Origin: Apus apus
Lineage: Eukaryota > Chordata > Aves > Apodiformes > Apodidae
Assembly (NCBI RefSeq): GCF_020740795.1
Contig: NC_067290.1
Location: 21,709,001-21,773,000, forward strand
Reading direction: 5' to 3'
DNA length: 64,000 bases
Of the stretch, positions 37,549 to 52,500 are shown piece after piece; positions within the stretch are counted from its first letter, which is position 1; each line of letters starts with the position of its first letter. Made by a program: the position numbers and the translations under genes. The notes beneath the pieces were generated by a model. The model saw only the letters and a list, made by a program, of their open reading frames with translations. It made no database searches and had not been told where the DNA came from.

Positions 37549-40500
37549 CTATGCAGACGTGCCAGTTATTTGACCATTATATTCTGCTGTTTCCATTTTG
37601 AGAATGTAGGGGATTATGCTGTCAATGGGAACATTTCCAATGAGACCAGTAAAAAAGAGTTCCTCAGTAATGCCAGAGCTCATCAGCCTAAGAGCTGGCA
37701 GGCGAACTAGAATCCGGGCTAGCCTGAAAAAGAAGTTCCGTGGGTTATAAATACAAATAATACCAGTTAATGATATTTTGTGGCTAAAGAGCTGGATCTG
37801 CTTTTATTAGTACCATAACTCATTAATGGGAATAAAGAGGCAATGAAAGCTAACTGAGCTACCATAAAAATAATGGTAACTATTCTATCCTGCAAGTGAA
37901 ATGAAGGCATCATCTTTCTTCATGGTTTTCCAATGAAAAGGACTTATTTGTGCCCTGTTTAGATCCAAGGTGTATCTACAAACAGGTCTGGTCTGCTTTT
38001 CAAATTCCCAGCTCTGAAAGCACTTCATAGTTCAGACAATGCTGAGACTAATAGTATTCCTACTGACTAGTGAGACCATTTACACAATTTTAAGAGTAAA
38101 ATGCTTGATTAGCAGAGCCCTCAGTTGCTTAGCAACTTAATGACAAATCACATAGCAAGAATGGGATATGTATAAAAAGAAATAAGAGCATCTGCTTCTG
38201 ATGGGAAAAGGAATTTGGAGGGATGTGCTGGTACTCATACATGTTGCCAAATGCTGGGATTTTTTAATGTACCAGGATGTTAACAGACATCCAACATAAT
38301 GAAGTGATTGTATTGAATTTCTGGACTTCTAATGCATTTGAAGTTTAGGACAGTGATGAAAGCACATCTGCTGTGTTTACATGGCAGACATAGATCACAA
38401 AAGCCAAAACAAGTACATCTCTTGAACCAGAGCCATGTAATAGCAAACCTTAGGCAGCACTGAACACAGGCCTCTGGAAAATGCCTGGTTATCCATTGAG
38501 AAAATACATAAGGTCCCTTCTGCTCATATACCACATCTTCTAAATTTTAGGGAAAAACTGCAAAAGGATTCAAGCTATGCTGCTGTTTTTGTGAAAATTA
38601 TAACACTTCTGCTTCTATCTCAATTTATGCCAGCAGTCAGTTGCCCATAAATCATCAGATTTGTACTCTAAACTTATCTGTGGGTGAGCATGGGGATACA
38701 GACAGTATCAATTAAAATACAGGACATTGTCTGAGAAACGTAACTCTGATTTTTTTTTCCCTTAGCCACTATTAAAGAGAAGTACATGGAAAAAAATCTG
38801 TTTCTTCTTATGGCAGATATCCAGCTCTCATGCAGCAAACCAGAATAACTGAATTTTACGCAGAAGAAGAATGTGGGATTTGAGGATATTTCTGAAGCAG
38901 AGAATCCCATCTTCCCTGCCCGTAACTGGGAATCCTGATGCCCCTTCTATTGCCCCATGCAATGTTAACACTGTAAGATCAGTGCAGAAACCAGTTTCTG
39001 AGGTGGGTGAAGATCTATTTTACAGGCTTCTGTTTGTTTACAGTTACACTACCCTCCAACCTTGCTTACAGGTATGGCAGATACTTCTTTGCATGGAGAT
39101 ACCTTTCACAGTAAAAGGGTATGTCCTAGGATATATTGCTACACAGAAGTTAAAATTTCCCTTGCAGTGCAGAGAATAATTGTGTTGATGAAATTTAAAA
39201 TAGTTTTGATGGAGATTATTAGAAAATATAATAATTATTTCTAGCAAATAAGAAACAGGAACAGCTGAGGGAACATACTTTCAAAGAGAAAAAGGAAAAA
39301 AATTAAGAAGAAAATAAATAGGATGTGGGAATTTTTTATAAATAGAAGTTAGAGAGTTGGTTCCTGTTGCCCACATGTAAACCTCACTGTTTCAAGTTTT
39401 AATACTTTTCTGCATATGTAACTTGACAAACATATAAAGGATGATAATCACCTTTTATTATCTCAAAGCCTGCTGAAAAAGGAGGCAGCTTGAATTAAAG
39501 AAGTTTGAGGCAGTTATTCATGAGACTTCTAATAAAGTAAGTTGTTTACTTTTTTAAACATGGCAATGGACCTCTCAAGAAAAAAGACTCAAAGAAATAA
39601 AGTACTCAAGTTATGTGGAAGAGGCTAGACAGCTATTCTTGTTTCTACCTATATTTAAACAAACTTACTGGCTTTTATGAACAAGGTTCTAGCTCTTTCT
39701 CATTAATAGTCAAAAAAGTACAGGTGTCAAAAAGGAAATTTTTACATGGTATGGTATGATGGTATTTTGTACTTTTGCCAGTACAGCCCACAACATTACT
39801 TTGGGTACTATAGACAATAAATACCTATAAGTATCTTCTGGATAGGTTTTTTGAACATAGTCCTGCAACTCCATCTGTGCCTTCTCCTGGAATTTTTCTA
39901 TTTGGGTTGAACTGGTGAGACCAGGGTGATCTAAAGAAAAAAACATTTCTGTATGTCGATTGTTTCCCTATACATTATTAAATATATGTAGTTATAAGAT
40001 TCTCACATTTAATTTCATTTAAATATTTCTCTTGCATTGTGATGGTTAACACCTTAGCTGTATAAAGGAAACCACTCAATTGAACATTTGCTTCCTGCTT
40101 CAGAATTACCTTGCTCAATTTCCTCTCCTTAGCTGTGTGTATCTACAAGAAAGTGGCAGAGCATTAATACTGCAGGCAATGACCCTCCTAGCTTACGTTT
40201 TTAACTGTCCCTTGTGTTTGCCTCTGACTTTGACTGAACATGCTGACTCAGCAGCAGCCAGGGCTGCTTTCTGGACAGATCAGTTCCTTGACCTTCCCAA
40301 GTCTCTCTAGTATTTTGAGTCTAGATGGCTCAGCTCCTCCCAGTTACATCATCAGGAAAAAAAAACCAAACAAACCAGTTAATACCACATATCTGACTAT
40401 GCTCAAATACCTTCAATGTTGTGTTCCAACTGCTCTTCCCTTGAAACGGGACAGAGCTAGCTTGAGTTTGGAGAGTTTCTTGCTCCCCCAACTTGAATAA

Positions 40501-43500
40501 AAAGCAAAAAAAAAATTTCAAAAGCAAATTTCAGGACACCAGTGTCTTCTAATTAAAGCAAATTTTATTACAAAGAGAAAAATAACACCAATGCACAACC
40601 CCCCAGCCCCTCTGATAACCAGATATTCCTTTTCTTTGTATTTTGTTAAATTCCAAGTGGTAAACACCTTTGAGTTAAAGTAAATAACTCCCATTTTTGA
40701 GCAAGAATTTCCCTATCCTTGACTCAGCCTGTCAGCAGTTTTAAATTAACCTTCCTGCATTCTAGGAACATTTCTGCACCTTTCCTGAAGAGACTGTCAC
40801 TTCCATTTCTTTAATGTCCTTACCTTATCACTCCACAAAATCTCATGTGTCTTCTTAGATTAAGTCCTCATATCTTATAAACACTGTTGATCATATTTTA
40901 GTTGCCCACTGTAATTTTTTTTTGGTAACAAATGAAACACAGCTTGTTTACATTTAGTTTTGGAGATTTTGTGGAAGTTCCACGTAAAATACAGTGGTCT
41001 TTCTGCTCATATTTCAGCAATCCCTCATATGAGTGTATTAAAAATATTAAAATTTCAGCCAATTTGGTTTTGTCACTGCTAGAATGCATTTCCTCTGATC
41101 CTTCCTGCCATTTACTTCCCTAATATTACTAGAACACATCCCAGATGACTTATTACGCATAGATTCTCAGCTGAAATAATTGAGAATCTAGTCTTCTAAG
41201 GTGCTTGCAAGGAAATACCTGATATGTTGGAAATGTAAATAACATGGATATGTTGCTCCAAAGTTTTTTTAAAAACACACACTGTTTGTGATAAATCATT
41301 ATGGAACAATCATTTTATCTGCAGCTTAACAGATCAGCCTCACTTCAATACATTAGGCTCATTTAAAAACTGCTAAATGTAACATATGACTGCTTGTTAT
41401 TTAAAAAGAGATGGTTACTAAATTCCTTACCAGGGCTAAAGAGGACTATAGCTTTAAGGTATGCATACTCATATCCATCAATATCAAGCTTGGCCATGCT
41501 GTTACAGAACTCCTGAAGCTTCCAGATGTGTTCCATGACTTGCTTTATTCTGTCTCCAGAGAGTTTATCTACAAAAAGACATTGCTTACTCTTTTGTGTC
41601 AGCTCAAGCACATCTGATACATTAACCAACATCCTTTTATAAAAATAAGTGAAGTGACATTTTAAAGTCTTTTGTGTCATTTGCTATCTTAAAACCACTT
41701 TACAAGGATGCCTGAATGATTATGGAAGTGAGGATTTATAAAGCTAGTGCTGTCAAACAGAATGTTAACTCTTTTGCATAACTTTGCCAGTACAGCATGA
41801 TCTGCCACACCAGTCTTATCCCAGTGCTGTACTGTTCTGTGCTGAGACTCTCAAATGATGATTAATTATTCTACAAATGGCCAGAGTGACCCTGGGAATG
41901 AACAGAAGCACAGAACAGATGCTATCATGCAACCCCAATTTTAAATTCAAAAGACACTGAGTTAAACTTTTCCAGAAGTGAATTCAAGAGAAGTAATGAC
42001 AGTGCCACTTTTTCCTCTGACTTGTAGAAATTAATTTTTCATTTACTGTGATAAATAGTCTTTTTTCCTTCCAATGGGGTAAATTCAATCACATAGGTAC
42101 ACACCGATTCTTCCATCATTAGACACATCATATTCCTTTTGCTGCCTTCACATTGTTTCCTAAAATGTTGATTAAAAACATCTTGTATCATTTGTGGGTA
42201 AGTTACAACTGAGCGGTATTAGATGCTCAGCAAGGGAGGGAGAGTTTTATGTTTTGGTAAACATACCTTCTCTCTGGCTGCATACCTGCAGACTAGTCCA
42301 AGAATGAAAACCTTGGAGATTACACTAAGATAAATTTTTGAATATAAAATTACTATTATAAAACTTCAGAGATGAGTCAATTCACAGGGGATAAAACCTT
42401 TCCTTGAGAAATACATTAGAATAATTTTAATTCAGTCATAATCTCTAATGCTAGTATTTCATATAACTTAAATATTTTACCTTTGTCTGTACAGCTATTA
42501 GTGTATATGATTGCTTAGACCTGTGTGCCTTAAACTGAATCTTTCAAGTACTTTATTATTATTTTACATGTTTTCTGAAACTGCAAAAAAAAGATTGAAC
42601 AGAATAAACATTTTCTGCACAATGTCTTGAAATAATAATGAAAGCATTACATTTCTAAAATACATTAATTGTTATATGAGTTTTTAATTCCTCAAGATGG
42701 ATTAAGGTAGACATGATGTAATTATTTTATTTCTGTATTAAGTGGGAAACAATGGTGCAGATATACTCAGGAAAAGTGAACTTGAATTCCAGTTTCCAAA
42801 TAGCTTCATCACTAATATGTTTCCTAGATTAAAATACTAAATGTCTTCACTTCTTTTTTAATTTTAAAGTTATAATACACAACATGATAACTTTGCAGAA
42901 TAGATGAGTAAAACAAATAATCAAAACCCCCTCCTCTTTCTTGGCCAGTCCCAGATAACACAGTATGACTGGACATGCAGGTTATAGAACACATTTTTTT
43001 TCTTTTCTTTTTTTGAGATACAGAAGAGAAGTGGAACCAGCTTAAGGTTGTAACAGCCCCACCACTTACTCCTCCACAAAGTCACTGCCTGGGGTGTAGA
43101 TGGAATATTTAGTATTTACTCTGGCAGAGATATAATTATAAGCCTAACTCTGGAGAACATAGAATGAATGTGCACACCTCCCTGCTGGTCTTTTAAACTC
43201 TGGCCTCTCTGTGCAGGAAAGGAGCACCAGTTCATTATATTTTGAGAGCTGTCCAGAGTCTCTTAAATTACAAAAAAACCCCCAACAATCTGACAAAAAA
43301 CCCCACCAAACCAACAAAAAAAACCCCAACCCCAACCCCTACATTAATTCTGAAAACTTGCTATCCAATTAAGAAGTAAATTTCTGTCTAATTTACTTTA
43401 TAATAATGAGGCTAATAAAGTAAATAAAAACAAATGTACTTCATTAGGATTGAAGGATAACTTTTTTTTCAGATTATCTGCTTTTGCACATTTTATAGGT

Positions 43501-46500
43501 CTAAAATTAAGTTTTACTCTCCTCGGTAAAAGCCTATTTCCATTTTTTGCTATGTGCACAATAATGGGACCACAAAGGATCAAACAAATTGGTACCAAAT
43601 AGTATTCTGTAACTGCCTTTAATTCACATTTAAATTTAAAGATAGCTTTCACATAATATGCTGTGCTTGCAGAGTTTAAAACTGCTAGTATTGGGGTTTT
43701 TTTCCTATTAAAAATGGAATGTTATTCTCACACTAATCAATTATATTGATTGGGAGCATACTGAAAGAATGAAAAAAAAAAGCAATCATAATAGATCATC
43801 ATCCATTCTAGATATAGTTATTATCAATAGGTCAACACTGAACAAAAAAATTAAATTACATAAATCTTCCTAAGAGTGCCAGGAAAATAGGATGTTAAAT
43901 GCTTCAGAGCATTAACTTCAAAACATGTTAATCGTTATTGCATGACAGCAGTACCAAAAACTTTGTACTTGCAAGAATACTCTTGTTGTGAAACTTGGCA
44001 AATGCTATATAGTTTTACAGTGGAAAAAGGAGGAGAAAAGTTCTGGAAAGAAAAAATTCTGGTGTGGTTTAGAAGATATCATTATTCTAAGAGGGACAAA
44101 AATTATATCTGGACAGCAGAAAGCTCTGTGAGGACACCCAACTTCGGGATGTACTTGTCTTTCTCTGCACTGCCAGCCAGCTGCAGAAGGCAGAGTATGT
44201 CCTCCAGCCTGATCTCTGCTTTTTCTATGGACACTTACATTCCACAGAGATCTCTCTGAGGTCAGTGCAACAAAAGTTGTAGATCTCCAGGGAAAAGGAA
44301 ATGATACAAGAGAAGGCTTCTCCTTCCCCTGGGTCCTGAGGAACAATTCTGTCAGCGATCAGGAAACACACTGAGAAACATGACCAAAAGGTCCCTGCAG
44401 TGCTGACAGGACTGAACACAGAGAATCAGATGCTGAAGACGTACCTTCCTGGATGCTGTTCTGGAGGTGGTTGACAATGGCTGCCAGGATGGTGGACAGG
44501 CTCATCACCTGCGCGCACTGCGCCAGCCCGAGGGTGAACAGCTCGTTCCAGCAGGCACGCACGAGGCTGGTGTTACAGTCCTGCCTACACGTGGTAGAAA
44601 AACAAACAACTGAAGCAGTCTTCCTATCAGGTTGGTACTATCCTGTCTGGAATTATGTTAACAATTAATAATAATTAATGCATTGCAAACTGCGTCATTA
44701 CAAGGCGCATATTGGCATACTACAAGTATTTCAACAAGCAGGAAGTAGTGGTAGGCTGACTACAGGAAACCATTTCAGGTTATCTGTAAAATGGTGCTCA
44801 CCAGTTCTTTACCAAGATACAATTCTAGAAATTAAATGCTTGCTTTTGATTCGGCTTTAGCTTCTGTAGCCGTAGCAACATCAGATATTGTAGTTATCCC
44901 CTCCTCTGCCATCTTCTATTTTACTCTTCAAAAAGGAGAACATTGCATAGTCTTCAAACGTTTTAGGGAATTTGTTAGAAATTAAACAATATCATCATTT
45001 AAAAATTCATAATAGCTGAAAAGTGTTCACATCAGTGCTTAAGTTAGTTAGAAAGCAAACTGTTCAGCAGAATATGTCCATTTACCCAAGAGCCTGAAAT
45101 GCAGGTATGGACCTGGCCCAGTGCATAGAGAGGAAGAGCAGCCGTGACGCTGACTCGCAGATGTAGTGCACGTTCAGGTACTCGGGCATCGGGCTGGGCA
45201 TCGTCAGCTGCAAAAAACAGAAGTACAGGACCACAGACACAGCTCAGACATAAAACCATCTTTATTATCAATGAAATAACCAGTGAAAACATGCAAGCTA
45301 CTCTCAGTCTGTTGTAAGCAATGGTGTGACAAGAAATTGTCAAAGGAAAACTGTATTCAGTAACTCACAACTACTGGCAAGGAGACAAGAAATTACATGG
45401 GAGAGAGCTCCAAGGTCTCCTTTTAAAATGCTTCATATTCATTTAATAATAATGAAATTGACAGCTTTCATTGCTCTGTGGAGTGCTGGCTGGCATCATA
45501 GTGCTATAAAAGATCTTTTAAAACTTCTTAAATGCAGCAAAATAAAACCCAGAATCTAAATATCTAAAACAGGAAAGCCATGAAATAGGAATCTACCATG
45601 ACACCATTAATGGGAATAAGCAGGTTATAAGAAAAGTTTGACTACATTAAGTGTTACTTATTTCAGTAATGATCTTTGTATTTCTTGAAACAGTGCAATC
45701 TGATTTCAGTAATATGAACACCCTTACCATGTATTGCGCTCTGTTACCAACTTGTTTGTTTACATTCAGTTGAGGCTGAAACATCTCTGAAATGCAAAAT
45801 CTTTTCCAGTGGCCTAACAACAAGCATTTAAGTAGCCATTGTAACTTCTCCTTAGGTTGGAGACCTTCAAGATCATCAAGTCCAGCCACTAACCCTGCTC
45901 TACCAAGTCCAGCACTAAGCCATATTCCCAAGTGCCACATCTAGGCAACTTGTAAGCACATCCAGGAATGGTGACTCAACCACCTCCTTGGCAGCCTGTT
46001 CCAATGTCTGACAACCCTTTCAGTGAAAAAGTTCTCCTTAGTGTCTAGTCTAAATCTCCCCTGGCACAGCTTGAGGCCATTTCCTCGTGTTCTATCACCA
46101 TCTACTTGTCAGAAGAGACCAGTGACGACCTCTTTTCAACCTCCTTTCAGCTAACTGCAGAAGCTGATGAGGTTTCCCCTCCTTTTCTTCAGCCTAAAAA
46201 GCCCCAGTTCCCTCAACTGCTCCTTATAAGACTTGTTCTCAAGGCCCTTCACCAGCTTTGTTGCCCTTCTCTGGACACGTTCCAGCACCTCAATGTTCTT
46301 CTTGTATTGAGGTGCCCACAACTGGACACAATATTTGAGGTGTGGCCTCACTAATGCCAACTGCAGATGCACGATCACCTCCCTGATCCTGCTTGCCATG
46401 CTATTTCTAATACAGGCTAGGATGCCCTTGGCCTTCTTGGCCACCTGAGCACACTGCTGGCTCGTGTTCAGTCACCTGTCAATCAGAGCCTCTAGGTCCC

Positions 46501-49500
46501 TTTCTACCGGACAGCTTTCCAGACACTTCTCCCAAAGCCTGTGGCTTTGCATGGGGTTGTTGTGGCACAAGTGCAGGACCTGGCACTTGGCCTTGTTGAA
46601 CTTCACACAAATGACCTCGGGCCCATTGATCCAGTCTGTCCAAGTCTCTCTGTAGAGCCTCCCTACCCTCAGGCAGATCAACACTCCCTCCCAACTTGGG
46701 TGTCTGCAAATTGACTGAAGGTGCATTCTATCTCCTCATCAAGATCATTGATAAAGATGTTAAAAAGAAGTGCTCCCAACATTGAGCCCTGAGGAACCCC
46801 ACTGGTGACTGGCCACCAGTTGGCTTTAGCTCCATTCCCCACCACTCTTTGGGCCCGTCCAGCCAGTGTTTCACCCAGAAAAGAGTGTGCCCATCCAAGC
46901 CATGAGCAGCCAGGTTTTTCATCAGAATGCTGTGGGAGACAGTGTCAAAGTCCTCACAGAAATCCAGGTAGACAACATCAGGCGGAAGCTTTACACTATC
47001 TAGAATTAGAAATGCATTAAGCATCATCAGGGAAGTTATTATCAATAGCACTGGAAAGTGAAATAAATTTTAAAGCATCCGTCTGTTGATGAAAAGGCTT
47101 TGTGAACTAACACCAAACTCTCTAGCTACAGCATGCAGGAGTGAAAACTGTATTAGATGCTTTGTAACAGGAGATGCTAGCCTAGAATATGTTGCCAAAA
47201 TTAAATACAAGAATAAAGCAAACACAGTAAACTAATTTTGGTTTATATCTAAGTGTTAGTTTGTTTAGTAAGACATTTAAAGAAGTACCTTAAATGTGAC
47301 GTGTGTATCTGTAAGTAGTGGTCCTTCCACTTCAATAATTGGTGTTGACTGATCTCTACTGATTACATGAATATTCCCTCCTCCTGTAGGATCCATCCCA
47401 TCTGCCAAGTTATGAGCTGCTGTACCATCTGTGGTATTAAGTGCTTTAGCCAAAGTATCAAATGCCCTGAAAAAAAACAAATAAATAATGAAAGAGTGCT
47501 TCCATATTAATAAAAATAATTCACAATAGCAGTCAAATTAAACACTATAAAGCATTTCCACTTAGAGGTAACATATAAAGGAGTTGTTTATGCTAAGACA
47601 CAAGGTCAGACTTTTTATTACAACCTGGCCTGCCTGTACTGTTCAGGTGTTAAAAAAAGGAATAGATCTGCCCATCTATCACTAATAGAAGATCTCCCTT
47701 GTCAGAGAAGCACTCTACTACTGTAAATCCTGCTCTGATAGTTTTATGCTAGTATTTTAATAGGAAAGAAGTCTCTTGTGCTCACCATTCATTATCCCCT
47801 CCTTCTCACCTTGGAATGTTTAACAGATTATGTGAGGATAACAGACCAGATGCACTCTGGAGAACAACCTGCAGTCCCTGTCCTTGATGTCAGTTCTCTT
47901 GGAACAGTGGAGAACAGTGTAATACTCCTCTGGACAACATGCCTGGAGTTCCATTCCCCTAAGATGAGATATGTTCAGGCACACCTGATCTCACAGTATA
48001 GACTGAGCCTTAGAAACCTTATGACACTAACGTAAGAGAGACTGGTCCCTGGACTCCCTCAAACTTGAGCTGGAGCTGAGCCACTGCTGGAGTAAGGCAG
48101 TGTAAAATCCCTTATTGGGACAACAGAGCTGAGATTTAAAGGTTAATTTTGTGCTCCTACTTCATACCAGTGGACAGTATTACAGTGCCAGTACTTTTGT
48201 CAATAATTTTTGGGGGGTGGGGTTTGGATATTTTTTTTTTCTGCTTTAAAGACAGAGGACAAGGTTGTCCTAAGTTGAAGTTGCACCAGCAAGTATTTTT
48301 AAATATCATTTCACACACTTCAAGCTCCTCTGGAAATTTTAAGATTACATGTTAATTTCCCCCATTTTTCTCATTAATAAAGACAAAGACTTTAAACTCT
48401 TTCTAAATGTGAGAAAAAGATTTTTCATCTTAGTTGAACTACATTTTCTCTACATTATTAGCAAGTACTATGGCAGCACAATCTCAAAAACAAATCTGCA
48501 GTAACACAGTCTCCTAAAGAGCAGTGCTAAGGGCATGAGCATTGCACAGGAGAAGCTTCCATATAGCAAGCCTATCCGTTAAAACAGTACCTAAATATTG
48601 CTATTCTCAGTGTCTCTCAAGGTCACATACTAGTAATTTATTATTTTTCCAAGTATGAAATCTGGTCTAGCCTCAGAACACTGTATTTATAACACAGGAC
48701 ATGGATCACAAGAGGACAACAGCCAAACTTGGATTTCTAAATAATTATGTTTGTGTTTCAAAGCAGGGGGCAATCTCTACTGTGTTTGGTATCATAATGC
48801 CAAGTTACTTCAATGAATGACACTAAGTATACACCATACAGAATATAAAAAGCAAGTATAAATGCATACCGTGTAATCTCACTTGCAGATTGCTCTTCTT
48901 GTTGTACTTCAGAAGTATCTCCGTTATTTAGTGACTCACTGAGATTAGCAAGAGATGTTACAACATTTGCTAGTGTTCCTAAAGCACCCTGGCTTGTTTC
49001 AGCCTAAAAAGGAAGAAACACTTTAGTAGATAAAAGTTAGAGGCAATATAACATACATAATCCTTCATCCTGAACCCCTACAGAAAGGCCAATGGCTCAC
49101 AATGACCTTTAAACCCTACTGTGTTCATTGATACTGGCCCCATTTCATGTATCCTTTGGGCAACTACCTGTGGGTGACCTTTTGCAGAAATGTGCCCATG
49201 AAACAGAATCATGCTCCCGTTGGTCAGCTTATTACCTCCAGCTGTACAGAACTTCATACTTATCCCAACCTTATCTTCTCAAGAGCAAGAATTATTATGT
49301 ATATAACTAAAATAAATTGAACAAACAAATATATATGTTTAGAACGTAGCTGAAAGCATAATACCTTGGAGTCAGCAGCTAGGAGGACTGTACCATCATC
49401 CCTGATCAAAGGCTGCTGAATATTCACAAGCATTCCTGGGTCAAGAAGACCTGCTGACCTGCTCAAAAGCATACGGCATCTGACAGTCAATAGCATTTAA

Positions 49501-52500
49501 TGTTAATCACGTAACATGTAACATTAGATGTTTAATGTAAACATGTAACAACCTATCTCAGAATAAAAGGGGTTACCAAGTTCTAATTTAACAATTTAAT
49601 GAAGCTCAGATTTTATTCATAAGGACTTAAGTCTTTCTGAAACAGTTTCCAACAAGTACCTGGAAAGACAGAAAGACTGGACTAAGTTTTCCTTTCCTGT
49701 GTAAATCTAATTACAACTTCCCAAATCGATATTCTGTCATTATCTTTTTATGCCAGTTTATTATGACTTAATAAAAGTTCTTGTCTTCTCATGCTCTCAG
49801 AAGTCACTTATTAACTCTAGAATCACACATTAGACTTTGGAGAAAGGCAGAGCTGTGCTTTCCAAGTTGTACAATGCACAGCGGTGAAAAGAAAAATTAT
49901 GTCAAGAAAATATCCTTTACATTCCAAAATGCAGCCATAAACAATCATGTCATCAAGGTCTGCAAAAAATCCCCGCTGCCTTTACTTCTGCTACTTTCTG
50001 ATCAAACATCCTTTCCCTTTGCTGTATGTAATTTAAGGAGACAGTGGGAAGTCTTCGCAGTCAGCAAAGATAAGTTTATTTGTTACTCATATGACTCTCA
50101 AAGTCTGCATAATTCAAGAGAAATGCAGGCATGCCAGGTTAGGGTCCCAGCAAATTTAAAGTTTAAGGGGTCTGGGACTAACAACAAACATTGTGAACTA
50201 CCACAGGCAACAGATTATCACATGTTATGCAAATCTGCATCCTACATAAATGATAGTCACACTTACTGACTATAATATTATCTATAGGCCTGTGCTGCAA
50301 ACAAGAACACCAAAAAAGCAATGTCCCGAGAAACCTGCAGCCTGGTCTTCCTAACTGCAGTATCATTTGTTTAACAAATATAAGTGTACATATATAAAAA
50401 AACCTGAATACTGAGATCCAATATCCTTAGGTGGTTATTATCCATTCATAAACTAACTGGACCTACAGTTTTAAAAATGTAGTATTTAACCTAGAGCTGT
50501 TTTTTAATTCTACTCAGAAGAAGACAATCTTGCCCCTGTGTATGATGATACACATTTCCACACCCACTGCCCTGGAGACAACTGAGAGCACGAGAACCAT
50601 CTTGGAATATCTGCTATATAGTAAAAGGAAGCTGCTTGTTGTTTTGCTATTGCTGAAATCAGTCTTTTGGGATCTGAATCAGCAGTCACTTGCAGTCTCT
50701 TTTACTACTGTTTTTGGAACGAAGACTGAGTCTGCCACTTGCAGATGTGGCTTCAGAGAACTGGCTACCCTGAACTCACCGGTCTGAGCCCATGGGCTTT
50801 GGGCTTGAATATCACATATTTGCCCTCCAGTGCTTTGACCAGGCTGGACAAGAGCCAGCTCTGAACTGAAAACCACACAGCTATACTAAGCCATAAGAAC
50901 TTTCATGGGAAGCAGAGCAATCTAGGTTGCTCTTGGTAGTGCAAACAGATGATTTGTTGAATTGGAGCTCTTCTCTGTCCAACTCTTTAAAGCAAAGTAA
51001 TATGTACAAATAACCTTAAAGAGACCCACGAAACTGAGGTACTCACCGCGTCCCATCTTTATCTGCCACAAATGTTGGAGTTGCTATTAGAGGGCTTCGT
51101 AGGTCTTTTCTGATATAGATTTTTTCAGTGGAAGCTGCACAGTTGGTTGGTTTTTCACGTTGCACATCAAAAGGCTTTCTCTCACTTTGAACCGCTAAAA
51201 ATGGAAACATGCAGATTTGAAAGGAATTAATTCAACTGAAAAATACAAAAAGAAAGTAAAATTCTCGCAGTGGGACCTGAGTTTGCACAGTTTTGGTGGT
51301 GCACCAGCTCAGTGCATCGGTGGCAAATTAATATAAAGACACAAGAAACACAGGCTCCAGTTATACTATACCTGTGATAATGTACATTTTTAAATGAAGA
51401 AAGTCACAGAATGATAATTTTCTTTAAGCTTTGCTGAACTGGAGTCACACCTGGCTATTTCACTGGCTTTTAATAAGATGGAACATTCTGCAAAATGTGC
51501 TTTCAAACTGTTAATTATTTTTTTACAGGTAGAACATCATCTACTATCGTTGGATGAAAAAGCATCAAGAAGAAACCTGAAGGAAAGCAGATCCTGAACA
51601 TGAAATATGAGAATCAGATTTATGTCCAATCATGTTAAAATATTTTGTATTATAAACATACACCATGTTTGTAACTTGCCTTTTCAACTGAGGATCTAAC
51701 TGGGCTCCTCAAAGACTACAGCAGTCTGAGACATGGCTCAAAACAAATTACTACTGCACCTTGAAACCAAAACAGTGATGAAATAAAGGTATGGTAGGTG
51801 CTTTGGCTGCCGAAAGTTTTGTTTCCTTCAAGCAACATACACTGAAATGGAGAGGAGACACTAAAAAGTGGTAGACCCCACATTCAGTATTTGGTAGGCA
51901 CAGTATCATATTGGGTATTCAACACTTACATTCCATTTTCATGCCCATCTCTAAACATTTCTTAAGCCTACAAAACTGGCACCGATTCCGGTGGTGTTTA
52001 TTGATGATACAGTCCTGGTTGCTACGACAACTGTAGGTCAAATTCTTCCTCACACTCCTTTTAAAGAAGCCTTTGCATCCCTCACAACTGACAGCACCAT
52101 AGTGACGACCTAGGAAACATACATTGTTATCAGAAGGAAACTACTTGTATTTTAGCATAAAAACATTTACCTCAAGTAAGTGAAACATTGTAAAAGTCAC
52201 TCTTTAAATTTATTTTGCATCCTTACCATCATTTTGGGCCATGAAATCATTGTTAAAGTCCTACAGGATGTTTCCCATTTATCTATTGTCAGGACTTTAT
52301 GGTAGGAGAGTGGAGAGAAGAGAGGAAGGCTAAGTCTGTTGCTGAATGAGAGGCCTGTGAAGTGGTAGTTTCCATGCTGGGCAAGTACAGGTACAGTTCT
52401 ATTTGCTGTTGTGTATTTAGGATGCATTAAGAGAACATACAAGCTAAAAGTGTAAGTAATTTCAGAATATAAGTAATTTTACAATAAAAAATGTAATACA

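Noticed and set aside
43268-43340. Interstitial telomere-like array
   Set aside because: Runs are CCCC with variable A spacers, not tandem CCCTAA. Better described as low-complexity sequence.
46728-47051. 107-codon minus-strand open frame with reverse-transcriptase motif
   Set aside because: A fragment of an inactive CR1 LINE, annotated as the mobile element and not as a host gene.
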